A stretch of 64,000 nt of DNA from Halobium salinum (lineage in GTDB: Archaea > Halobacteriota > Halobacteria > Halobacteriales > Haloferacaceae): assembly GCF_026586625.1 (NCBI RefSeq), contig NZ_JAODIW010000010.1, positions 334,755 through 398,754 of the forward strand, written 5' to 3'. Below are positions 35,894 through 43,363 of this stretch, piece by piece. The stretch's first letter is position 1. Each line of letters opens with the position of its first letter. The translations under genes and the position numbers were made by a program. Under the pieces are notes generated by a model. The model ran no database searches, was not told the DNA's origin, and saw only the letters and a program-made list of their open reading frames with translations.

Positions 35894-36186
35894 GTCGAAT
35901 AGGCTGTGAAGCGTGGAGTCGTTTCACCCAGTTTAGTTCGGACTCTCTCGTCGTCGACTCCGCTACGTCGCTCCAGCCTTCCGGAAGAAGACAAACGAGT
36001 GAGTGAGAGAATAGGGAGAACAGAGAGGTGGTAATGATGTCTGCGAGAGAGAGAGAGAAACGGAGAGAGAGTAAAATAGAGCAGCGATACGAAACCGAGG
36101 AGAGCTCGGTCGAACGGCGGAAGCTCGGCTATCCGCGTGCGAGTCCGAACAGACCTTATCGGACTTCTTTCGACGACTCGGGAGGA

Positions 36187-36211
36187 ATTACGACGGAAAG
36201 ACGGTGCGTGG
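36187..36211 (+). repeat. Degenerate origin recognition box-like element E
   Basis: The top strand reads attacgacggaaagacggtg followed by cgtgg. It keeps ATTACGACGGAAA like box D, but the core C is g and the G-run is broken. It lies 43 bp before the orc1 start, where Orc1 binding could also influence its own promoter. Confidence 0.6.
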
Positions 36212-36253
36212 ATACCACCGGGCTTTTGTACCCTCTTCTCGGTACACTGAACA

Positions 36254-37546
36254 ATGCATCCTCCGGAGGGGACGGGTTCACTCTCTCCGTCTCTTTACAC
36301 CGACGGCGGACAGGATATCGCACGGGAGATATTCGAGCAGGAAGACCACATCTTCGCGGACAAGGACCTGCTCAACGTCGACCACGTCCCGAGCGCCGAG
36401 CGCATCGTCGGTCGCGACGACGAGATTCGAAAACTCGCCGAAGAGCTCCGGAGTGCAGTCGACGGCCACTCCCCGGAAAACGTCATCATCTACGGAAAGA
36501 CCGGGACGGGAAAGTCACTCGTCGCGAAGCACGTCAGCACCAGCGCGCAGGGACTGGCGAAGGAGGGCGTGAGCATCGGGACGGCCTACATCGACTGCTC
36601 GACGGACAACACCGAGACACAGGCCATCTCCACGCTCGCCCGCGAGTTCAACGAACCCGAGCGGACGGACGTCGACGTGCCGGAGACCGGACTCGCCACC
36701 GCCGTCTACTACAAGCGACTCTGGGCAGTTCTCGATATCCTCTACGACGTGGTCATCGTCGTCCTCGACGAGGCCGACATGATGGCCAGCGACGACCTGC
36801 TGATGAAGCTCTCGCGGGCCGGCGAGACGGGCAACACCGACGCCCATATCGGGGTCATCGCCGTCTCGAACAAGGTCGAGTGGGCCGACGACCTCAACGA
36901 GCGCGTCAAGTCCAGCCTCCAACCCAAAGAGCTCGCCTTCCAGCCGTACGACGCCACTCAGCTCCGCGAAATCATGGAGAATCGCCGCGACGCCTTCGAG
37001 GACGGCGTGCTCTCGGAGGACGTCATCCCGCTCTGTGCCGCCTTCGCCGCACAGGACTTCGGGGACGCTCGGAAGGCTATCGACATCCTCCGGCACTCCG
37101 GGCAGCTCGCGTACCGGCAGAGCGACGAACAGGTCGTCGAGTCACACGTCCGGGAGGCCCGCACCGAGGCCGAGAAGGACCGCTTCAAGGAACTCATCGA
37201 AGGGCATCCTCAGCAGGCGAAGGCCATCCTCCTCGCGCTCTCGTTGCTCTCCGCGAACTCCGAGAAAGACGAGTTCCAGTCGCAACTCGTCTACCGCCAG
37301 TACACCAACATCGCGGAGAAGATCGACATGGACTCCCTCTCCGACAGACGGTTCCGTGACATCCTGAAGGAGCAGGCGTTCCTCGACATCATCGACGTGT
37401 GGAAGGAGAACCTCGGTCGCTCGGGCGGTATCAACCTCTACTGTCGGCTCATCGAGAACCCCGAAATCGTCGTGGAGATCATCAGCGGAGACCCACGGTT
37501 CGAAGGGCTGTCGCTGGTGAATGCGGCGACTCCGTCGGAGAACTGA
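36254..37546 (+). CDS. orc1: Origin recognition/replication initiation protein Orc1/Cdc6
   Basis: A 430-residue initiator. The sequence includes RIVGRDDEIRKLAEELR, Walker A IIYGKTGTGKSLVAKHV (residues 81-88 GKTGTGKS), Walker B IVVLDEADMM (Asp172, Glu173), the sensor region IAVSNKVEWADDLNERVKSS with its Arg, sensor-2 GDARKAIDILRHSGQLA, and a C-terminal winged helix (TNIAEKIDMDSLSDRRFRDIL). It is the canonical form, in contrast to the paralogue at 20534. A TATA-like gcttttgtacc sits about 30 nt before the ATG. It is placed directly beside the origin boxes, as in other haloarchaea, so it very likely binds and fires this origin. Confidence 0.95.
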   Translation: MHPPEGTGSLSPSLYTDGGQDIAREIFEQEDHIFADKDLLNVDHVPSAERIVGRDDEIRKLAEELRSAVDGHSPENVIIYGKTGTGKSLVAKHVSTSAQGLAKEGVSIGTAYIDCSTDNTETQAISTLAREFNEPERTDVDVPETGLATAVYYKRLWAVLDILYDVVIVVLDEADMMASDDLLMKLSRAGETGNTDAHIGVIAVSNKVEWADDLNERVKSSLQPKELAFQPYDATQLREIMENRRDAFEDGVLSEDVIPLCAAFAAQDFGDARKAIDILRHSGQLAYRQSDEQVVESHVREARTEAEKDRFKELIEGHPQQAKAILLALSLLSANSEKDEFQSQLVYRQYTNIAEKIDMDSLSDRRFRDILKEQAFLDIIDVWKENLGRSGGINLYCRLIENPEIVVEIISGDPRFEGLSLVNAATPSEN

Positions 37547-37708
37547 CGACCGCAATTTTCTCGTTCGGGCAGGAGAATTGTGAACCACGGTCGCTCCGCT
37601 CGCTTCACTCGGTCCTCCCCGATTCAACTTCTCCTCGGCATAAGGAACACATCGGACTCAAAGGGGACGAACACACGAGGTGCTCGTCGTTGAGGTCCGA
37701 TGAGGAAG

Positions 37709-37882
37709 TGGGGTCGGAGGGATTTGAACCCCCGATCGACTGATATCTCCGGTACGCCTCGGAACTCCAGAGGGTCGTCAACACGACCGATGATCAGTCG
37801 GTCGCTCGGTATATCAGTCTGGAGTGTCGTCCCGGGCGTTGCCTCTGGAGTCAGTCGCCATGCCGGGCTTGGCCACGACCCC
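37709..37882 (-). tRNA. tRNA-Trp (CCA) with a 100-nt intron
   Basis: Read on the bottom strand, exon 1 (37845-37882) begins ggggtcgtggccaagcccgg and ends in actgactccag, holding the anticodon CCA in the loop CTCCAGA. Exon 2 (37709-37744) begins atcagtcgatcgggggttca and ends cgacccca; the final A is the discriminator, and CCA is not encoded. The acceptor stem GGGGTCG/CGACCCC, anticodon stem ACTGA/TCAGT and T arm GGGGG-TTCAAAT-CCCTC all pair. The intron (37745-37844) interrupts after position 37, as in other haloarchaeal tRNA-Trp genes, and contains TCTGGAGT, complementary to the anticodon loop. Exon boundaries were placed by hand and could shift by a base. Confidence 0.92.
37745..37844 (-). 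ncRNA. tRNA-Trp intron, candidate guide RNA
   Basis: In characterised haloarchaea the tRNA-Trp intron is spliced at a bulge-helix-bulge and acts as a box C/D guide for 2'-O-methylation of the same tRNA. Here it carries TCTGGAGT (complement at 37764-37771), perfectly complementary to the exon sequence ACTCCAGA, and a second copy of ACTCCAGA itself (37818-37825). CTGA and TGAT-type motifs resembling D and C boxes are also visible, but full boxes were not assigned with certainty. Confidence 0.55.
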
Positions 37883-37927
37883 TCGCCTTTGCGTACGGCG
37901 ATTCCCCCTAAAGGGATTTCGGTTCGG

Positions 37928-38149
37928 CTATCTGTCGTCTGCGGCCCAGTCGCAGTCCTGACACTTGTACCCCGTCACGAACTCGGTGACGCTCGGCATG
38001 TATCCCACCGAGATGACGTTCCCACCACACTCCGGACACTCCCGGTCGGCGTCCTCGATGGGTTCGGCGTCCATGACGTCCTCGCCCTCGATAAGTTCCG
38101 CCAGCCGTTTCGGCGTCACCATCCGCCCCTGCACGACGCGGTTCTCCAT
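37928..38149 (-). CDS. DUF5795-like zinc-ribbon protein, 73 aa
   Basis: A 73-residue protein: ENRVVQGRMVTPKRLAELI, then EDVMDAEPIEDADRECPECG, then VGYMPSVTEFVTGYKCQDCD near the end. Two CxxC pairs form a zinc ribbon. It matches the conserved haloarchaeal DUF5795 type as far as I can judge. The function is unknown. The ATG at 38149 is preferred to a start 24 nt upstream because the conserved sequence begins there. It lies 45 bp from the tRNA gene, which is transcribed from the same strand. Confidence 0.7.
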   Translation of the reverse strand: MENRVVQGRMVTPKRLAELIEGEDVMDAEPIEDADRECPECGGNVISVGYMPSVTEFVTGYKCQDCDWAADDR

Positions 38150-38308
38150 ACCGGCCGGTCTCCCGGGAGCCACCTAAGCCCTCTGACCTCGACGTCGCCG
38201 AGCGAACGTACGGTGGGCTATGTCGAGTCGGCCACCGGCCGGCACCTCCAAGTGGGGGACGAGTACGGCCGCCACCCACAAGGCCTTCTCCGTCGTCGTC
38301 TCGGGTGT

Positions 38309-38866
38309 ATGGTGGACGTACTCGGTCACCTCGGAATGGCGATGCTCTGGCTCGCACCGGCGTGGTTCATCCTCGACCGCGAGAAGACCGCCGCCCTGTT
38401 CGTCGGAGTCGGCCTCTGGTTCGGGATGTTACCCGACGTCGACCTCGTGTTGAGCAATATCGCCCCGTTGGGGGTGAAACACCACGGCGTCTTCCACACC
38501 GTCCTAGTCGTCACGATACTGGCCGCGGTCATCGGCCCGCTGGTCGGAATCGCCCTGAAGAAGGCGCTCGGTGACTCCGACTGGTTCTCCGACCAGGCCG
38601 CGAACAACGCCACCGGGTTCGGCTTCGTGATGGTGTGGGTCGCCGGCGTCGCTCACGTCTTCGCCGACATGCTGTCGGCACCCGACATCGCGGACTCCGT
38701 TGAGCCGCTCTGGCCGCTCTACCAGCAGTCGTTCGGCATCGACGTCGTCTGGTACAACAATCCGTGGGCCAACTGGGGGCTGTTCATCGGCGGCATCCTC
38801 CTCAACGTCGCGCTGTGGGCGTGGGTGCGCCGGTCGGACCGGACGAACGGTCGGGCGACGGCCTGA
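38309..38866 (+). CDS. DUF457/YdjM-type metal-dependent hydrolase-like membrane protein
   Basis: A 185-residue membrane protein with four or five helices (GHLGMAMLWLAPAWFIL, AALFVGVGLWFGMLPDVDLVL, a VFHTVLVVTILAAVIGPLVGI stretch, GFVMVWVAGVAHVFADML and WGLFIGGILLNVALWAW). The HLGMAML His, LPDVD, HHGVFHT and GVAHVFADM residues are the putative metal ligands of the YdjM/LexA-regulated inner-membrane hydrolase family. The biochemical function is not established. The ATG at 38309 precedes the first conserved His. Confidence 0.75.
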   Translation: MVDVLGHLGMAMLWLAPAWFILDREKTAALFVGVGLWFGMLPDVDLVLSNIAPLGVKHHGVFHTVLVVTILAAVIGPLVGIALKKALGDSDWFSDQAANNATGFGFVMVWVAGVAHVFADMLSAPDIADSVEPLWPLYQQSFGIDVVWYNNPWANWGLFIGGILLNVALWAWVRRSDRTNGRATA

Positions 38867-38946
38867 ACGGCGGCAGAACCCGAAAGGGTCACCACGAACT
38901 TCCCCGACCGGCGAGCGTCCAGCCCGTATCGAGGAGCGACACGAGT

Positions 38947-39021
38947 CCCGGAAGACGGTGCAGGTTTCGGAGGACGGCGCGAGCTCGGAAGACGGCGTAG
39001 GTTTCGGAAGACGGGGGGCGG
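38947..39021. repeat. Four ~18-bp degenerate tandem units
   Basis: Variants of (t/c)tcggaagacggcgtagg follow each other (cccggaagacggtgcagg, tttcggaggacggcgcgag, ctcggaagacggcgtagg, tttcggaagacggggggcgg). The tract lies between the DUF457-like gene and the DUF5794-like gene that reads towards it, with no coding frame of note. Confidence 0.65.
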
Positions 39022-39101
39022 TCCCGAAAAGTGGCAGGGACTTCAGGGGTGACGGGGAGTCGGAAGACCGACCAGTGGTCGCTACGGCGTCGGCGGCTCT
39101 C

Positions 39102-40100
39102 TCAGAGCCACGGCGCCCGTGACCCGTCGGTGGAATCGTCGCGCTCCTCGGAGTCCGGCGCGTCGCCGCCGAGATAGCCGAGAGCAGTCTCTCCGCCCTC
39201 GGCATCGACGTTCTCGTCGGCATCGACGTCCTCGTCGGCATCGACGTCCTCGTCGACGTCGTCGCCGTCCGACGAACCGTCACTCGCCGCTCCCGCCACG
39301 GTCTCGGAGCTGGAGGACGACCCCTCGTCGGGCACGGAGTCGACGTCGACGCCCGCCGACCCCGGGTCGTAGGCGAACACCGCGGTGACGCCCAGCACCC
39401 CCAGCGCGATGGGGGCGTCCTTCGGGACGCCCGGGACCTGTAGCACGGAGAGCGCGAGCATGCCGAGCGCGACAGCGCTCCCGAAGCGGAACAGGTCGAT
39501 GTCGACCGCACCGCGCAGGCGCGGGGCCGCGAGCGCGACCGCGAGCGCGAACAGGAGCCCGACGCCGACGGCGGCGACCGCGTTACGGACGTTGCGAATC
39601 GCCTCGGCGTCCAGCGTCGTCACGAGCTGCGCACCGCTCGGCTCGAAGCTGGCGACCAGACCGAACACGATGACGAGACCCGGGCTCGGGAGGTACTCCC
39701 CGACCTTCGCGCTCGCGGTTTTCGCGGCGATGGTCAGGATGACCAGCCCCGCGAAGCGCTGGAAGATATCGAAGCTGAGCACGCTCGCGAGCGTCTCCGC
39801 CAGCGCGGCCTCGACCGCCGCGACCGGGAGCAACACCGCTCCCAGCAGGAGCACGGCGGTCGCCTGCTCGCGAGGCGTCCCGTCCATCTCGGCGAGGATG
39901 ACCGCCATCGTGGCCGAGCCGCCGAACACGAGCAGACCCGTCTCCAAGATGTCGACGGGGGAGCTCAGCGCGCCGGCGATGATGAGCGCCGGGAGAATGC
40001 CGTCGACGAGCGGGAGCCCCATCACCGTGGCCAGCAGGCGCGTGGCGCCGCCGACCTGCCGCTCCAGACGGAGCGCGACCGGATGTTGTGAGACGCTCAT
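39102..40100 (-). CDS. DUF5794-like membrane protein with acidic repeat tail
   Basis: A 332-residue protein with about eight hydrophobic segments, for example GLPLVDGILPALIIAGAL, ILETGLLVFGGSATMAVIL, FQRFAGLVILTIAAKTASA, LVIVFGLVASFEPSGAQLV and VGVGLLFALAVALAAPRL. It matches the haloarchaeal DUF5794 type, of unknown function. The C-terminal 80 residues are acidic, with VDADEDVDADENVDAE repeats coded by repeated bases, so the tail may vary in length. It starts at the ATG at 40100. The 627-bp gap to the guaB start carries promoter-like sequence for both directions. Confidence 0.65.
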   Translation of the reverse strand: MSVSQHPVALRLERQVGGATRLLATVMGLPLVDGILPALIIAGALSSPVDILETGLLVFGGSATMAVILAEMDGTPREQATAVLLLGAVLLPVAAVEAALAETLASVLSFDIFQRFAGLVILTIAAKTASAKVGEYLPSPGLVIVFGLVASFEPSGAQLVTTLDAEAIRNVRNAVAAVGVGLLFALAVALAAPRLRGAVDIDLFRFGSAVALGMLALSVLQVPGVPKDAPIALGVLGVTAVFAYDPGSAGVDVDSVPDEGSSSSSETVAGAASDGSSDGDDVDEDVDADEDVDADENVDAEGGETALGYLGGDAPDSEERDDSTDGSRAPWL

Positions 40101-40366
40101 TCGGCCCGACGATAGCGGCCGTCACCGTCGGCCGAACGGCGATACGAGTACGACCCGTCCGACCCGGCGTGGGCTCCGATTCCGCTCTGCCGCGACCGGT
40201 TCGGTCGCGGACGGACGGACGGAGCGAGCCAGTCGGTCGCGCCGACGAAATCGCCAAACTCCGATTTGAATGTCCGCATCGCTGTAAAGAGGATGCCGTT
40301 GCCAGAGGCGGGGGTCGGCTGGCCGGCAGTACGCGATGCGATGGGACTGTCGGAGTCCATACCTCA

Positions 40367-40398
40367 ACACAACGGCGTTCGGATATTAAACGTTGTGT
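40367..40398. promoter_or_regulatory. Inverted repeat acacaacg-N16-cgttgtgt around an A+T-rich core
   Basis: Arms at 40367-40374 and 40391-40398 are perfect complements, and the spacer contains ggatattaaa, a TATA-like core readable on either strand. This is the shape of an operator overlapping a promoter. The target gene could be the DUF5794-like gene (268 bp away) or an unannotated transcript; guaB has its own nearer TATA-like element. Confidence 0.4.
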
Positions 40399-40696
40399 GG
40401 GACGCGACCGCACGTGGCATCCAGTTCGACACCGAGAGTTTTATACTCAGCTTGGGACCGACGCGCGCTCGGGTTACCAGCCGAGGAATCGTCAGTTCGT
40501 GCGCCTCGTCGCGTGAATCTCCCGACAACGACCGTGATGGTTTCCGACGGTATCCCCGGGGACGTGCCCGATGCCCTGGCGGAGGCCGACACCGCGAGCA
40601 CGCAGCTTTCGCCGACCGAGGACGACAGAATGCACGAACGCGCACAACTACTGCGTCCGGTATGCGACCCCTCGACACGTCCGTGCGTTCTCGCAA

Positions 40697-40708
40697 GGCT
40701 TTTTGCGA
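40697..40708 (+). promoter_or_regulatory. Probable guaB TATA element
   Basis: The tract aggctttttgcg lies 20-30 nt before the guaB ATG, the spacing expected for a leaderless haloarchaeal transcript. Confidence 0.5.
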
Positions 40709-40727
40709 CGCTACAGCGACGCACTAC

Positions 40728-42227
40728 ATGGCGAACGACGACACCACCGGTCCTTTCTCGGAGAAACTTCGCGTCCCGGAAGCGCTCACGTTCGACGACG
40801 TGCTCCTCCGTCCCAAAGAGAGCCGCGTCGAACCCGACGACGCCGACGTCTCCACGCGCGTCTCGAAGAACGTCTCGCTCACCATTCCCGTCCTCTCGGC
40901 GGCGATGGACACCGTCACGACGAGCGACATGGCCATCGGGATGGCCCGCGAGGGCGGCCTGGGCGTCCTCCACCGAAACATGGACGTTGAGACGATGGTC
41001 GAGGAACTCCGCCGCGTGAAACGCGCCGACGAACTCGTCATCCCCCGGGACGAGGTCGTCACCGCGTCGCCAGACCAGACCGTCCGCGACGTGGACGAAC
41101 TGATGGAGGCCGCCGGCGTCTCCGGGGCGCCAGTCGTCGACGACGACGACGCCGTCCTCGGCATCATCTCCGGCACCGACATCCGTCCGTACCTCGAAGT
41201 CGGCGAATCCGACGAGGTCCGAGAGGCCATGACGGACAAGGTCATCACGGCCGGAGAGGACGTGACCGCCCGCGACGCCCTCGAACTGATGTACGAGCAC
41301 AAGATAGAACGGGTCCCCATCGTCGACGCCGAGAGCCGACTCGTCGGGCTCGTGACGATGCAGGGCATCCTCCAGCGTCGCGAACACGAGAACGCCGCCC
41401 GCGACGAGGTGGGGCGACTTCGTGTCGGGGCCGCCGTCGGACCGTTCGAGGAGGAGCGGGCCGTCGCCGCCGACGAGGCCGGCGCGGACGTCCTGTTCAT
41501 CGACTGCGCGCACGCCCACAACCTCAACGTCATGGACTCCGCGCGCGCCATCAAGGGGTCCGTCGAGTCGGACGTGGTCGTCGGCAACGTCGGCACGCGC
41601 GAGGCCGCCGAGGCCTGTGTCGACTTCGCCGACGGTATCAAGGTCGGCATCGGCCCCGGCTCCATCTGCACCACCCGCGTCGTCTCCGGGGCGGGGATGC
41701 CACAGATCACGGCGGTCGCACAGGTCGCCGACGTGGCCGCACGCGAGAACGTGCCCGTCATCGCCGACGGCGGCATCCGCTACTCCGGCGACGCCATCAA
41801 GGCCATCGCCGCCGGCGCCGACGCCGTCATGCTCGGCTCCTACTTCGCCGGCACCGACGAGGCGCCCGGCCGCGTCATCACGATGAACGGGAAGAAGTAC
41901 AAACAGTACCGCGGGATGGGCTCCGTCGGCGCGATGCGCTCGGGCGGCGGCGACCGCTACCTGAAGGACGTCGACGAGGACGAAGACGAAGAGTTCGTCC
42001 CCGAGGGCGTCGAGGCCGCGACGCCGTACAAGGGGTCGCTCGCCTCCGAACTCCACCAGCTCGTCGGTGGGATGCGCTCCGGTATGGGGTACGTCGGCGC
42101 CGAATCCCTCCCCGACTTCAAGGAGCGCGCGGAGTTCGTCCGCATCTCGTCGGCGGGCCAGACGGAGGGCCACCCCCACGACGTGATGATTACCGACGAG
42201 GCGCCGAACTACAGTCCGCAGAACTGA
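40728..42227 (+). CDS. guaB: Inosine-5'-monophosphate dehydrogenase
   Basis: A 499-residue IMPDH that oxidises IMP to XMP with NAD, the committed step of guanine nucleotide synthesis. Features in order: LTFDDVLLRPKESRVEPDDAD, a PVLSAAMDTVT segment, two CBS domains (residues ~100-215), GPGSICTTRVVSGAGMPQ with the catalytic Cys314, IADGGIRYSGDAIKAIAAGA, and the flap region KKYKQYRGMGSVGAM. The ATG at 40728 gives the family N-terminus; the frame extends upstream but without homology. Length and motifs are intact. It is followed by a 247-bp gap and the HalX regulator. Confidence 0.96.
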   Translation: MANDDTTGPFSEKLRVPEALTFDDVLLRPKESRVEPDDADVSTRVSKNVSLTIPVLSAAMDTVTTSDMAIGMAREGGLGVLHRNMDVETMVEELRRVKRADELVIPRDEVVTASPDQTVRDVDELMEAAGVSGAPVVDDDDAVLGIISGTDIRPYLEVGESDEVREAMTDKVITAGEDVTARDALELMYEHKIERVPIVDAESRLVGLVTMQGILQRREHENAARDEVGRLRVGAAVGPFEEERAVAADEAGADVLFIDCAHAHNLNVMDSARAIKGSVESDVVVGNVGTREAAEACVDFADGIKVGIGPGSICTTRVVSGAGMPQITAVAQVADVAARENVPVIADGGIRYSGDAIKAIAAGADAVMLGSYFAGTDEAPGRVITMNGKKYKQYRGMGSVGAMRSGGGDRYLKDVDEDEDEEFVPEGVEAATPYKGSLASELHQLVGGMRSGMGYVGAESLPDFKERAEFVRISSAGQTEGHPHDVMITDEAPNYSPQN

Positions 42228-42474
42228 ACGCCGGTCGTGCCGGGTGTCGACTCACCGCCCCCGACGCAGCGACTCTGACCCACCCACCCCGCTCACGGAC
42301 CTCGCCCTCGGACGACTCGGCCTTCGTCGGACACCCGTCTGACGGGACCCCCGACACCCGACCGGGAGCGGCCGTCGGGGTTCTTCACCAACGGTCAGCA
42401 AGAGGAATTTTCATATACCCCGAACGACCATTGCCTCCAGTGAGTGTTCCCCGAGCACCACCACACCACAGACA

Positions 42475-43188
42475 ATGACTGACGATGCGCCGCTCGTTCT
42501 CGTCGTAGAAGACGAGCCAGACTTGGCGGATTTGTACGCCACGTGGCTCAGGAACGAGTACCGCGTCCGCACTGCCTACGGTGGTCGGGAGGCGCTCGAG
42601 AGCCTCGACGACGAGGTCAGTGTCGTGTTGCTTGACCGACGGATGCCGGACCTCTCCGGCGACGAGGTGCTGACGGCCATCCGCGAGCGCGGCATCGACT
42701 GTCGCGTCGCGATGGTGACCGCCGTCGAACCCGACTTCGACATCATCGCGATGGGGTTCGACGACTACCTCGTCAAGCCCGTCACGAAGGAGGCCCTCGG
42801 CGAGACGGTGTCGGCGCTGCTCACCCGTAGCGCCTACGACGAGGGCGTCCGCGAGATGTTCTCCCTCGCCTCCAAGAAGGCGGTGCTGGAGTCCGAGAAG
42901 GGTGGTGCGGAACTCCAGGGAAGCGAGGAGTACGGTGAACTCGACGCGCGGCTCGCAGAACTCGGCGGCGAACTGGACGAGACGGTCGGTCCGCTCGACG
43001 ACCACGACTCGTTCGTCGACCTGATGCGCGACATCGAGCGCGACGAGGCGGACGACCCGTTCGACGACGTCGACGCCGACGCGGACGGTCCTGCCGGTGC
43101 CGACGCGAACAACGCCGACGCCATCGACAGCGACACGCTCGAAGCGGAAGAAGACGACGCCGAACGAGGCGACGCTCGGGACGACTGA
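42475..43188 (+). CDS. Response regulator with HalX domain
   Basis: A 237-residue protein. The N-terminal receiver domain (residues 7-120) has the acidic pocket VVEDEPD, the phosphoacceptor Asp in VLLDRRMPDLSGDE, the Thr/Ser switch in AMVTAVEP and the Lys in YLVKPVTKE. A HalX domain follows (SAYDEGVREMFSLASKKAVLE and ARLAELGGELDE, a coiled coil), then an acidic tail. HalX regulators are typical of haloarchaea; partner kinase and output are unknown. A TATA-like tttcatata (42409-42417) lies about 60 nt upstream. The gene stands alone. Confidence 0.88.
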   Translation: MTDDAPLVLVVEDEPDLADLYATWLRNEYRVRTAYGGREALESLDDEVSVVLLDRRMPDLSGDEVLTAIRERGIDCRVAMVTAVEPDFDIIAMGFDDYLVKPVTKEALGETVSALLTRSAYDEGVREMFSLASKKAVLESEKGGAELQGSEEYGELDARLAELGGELDETVGPLDDHDSFVDLMRDIERDEADDPFDDVDADADGPAGADANNADAIDSDTLEAEEDDAERGDARDD

Positions 43189-43363
43189 CTCCGACGTTCC
43201 CGACCGCACACCGCTCCCGGTTCCCGGCTCTCGCTTCGCTGTCCAAATCCACCGTTTCGAGCAGTAGCAGGCTCGACCCAGGTCGCCCCCACTCAGGCTC
43301 CCCCGTCCATCGGTCTCAGAGCCGACCGTCACGACCGGCGGCGCTCACCCGTGTCTCCGAAAC

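Larger units (their letters stand above)
35370..36215. other. oriC: Replication origin (oriC-type) beside orc1/cdc6
   Basis: Between the zinc-ribbon gene and the orc1/cdc6 gene lie about 1.1 kb without a supportable gene. Five copies of a sequence close to (t/a)acgacggaaac(a/g)cggggtggg are present. Two are on the bottom strand (35378-35400, 35633-35659) and three on the top strand (35811-35835, 35868-35893, 36187-36211), so the inner pairs face each other across about 150 bp. The GGAAAC core followed by a G-run is the known haloarchaeal origin recognition box form. The left arm is pyrimidine-rich, the right arm purine-rich. Taken together with the adjacent orc1 this is very probably a functional chromosomal origin. 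The exact unwinding site is not evident. Confidence 0.85.
40101..40727. other. 627-bp noncoding region between DUF5794-like gene and guaB
   Basis: No gene in this stretch can be supported. It is A+T-richer in several places: gatttgaatgtcc (40262-40274), ggatattaaacgttg (40381-40395) and gagttttatactcag (40436-40450). It contains an 8-bp inverted repeat around the second of these and a guaB-proximal TATA-like tract. The length is unusual for this compact genome and suggests regulatory sequence or an unrecognised short RNA. Confidence 0.5.

Noticed and set aside
40097-40360. Bottom-strand 87-residue frame ending with TGA overlapping the DUF5794-like ATG
   Set aside because: Composition is basic and Ser/Arg-rich, with no recognisable domain; it also overlaps the inverted repeat region.
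40513-40727. Top-strand frame from a GTG at 40513 with acidic VSDGIPGDVPDALAEAD-like sequence
   Set aside because: It has no stop before guaB and runs into it out of frame; a decayed gene remnant is possible but not supportable.
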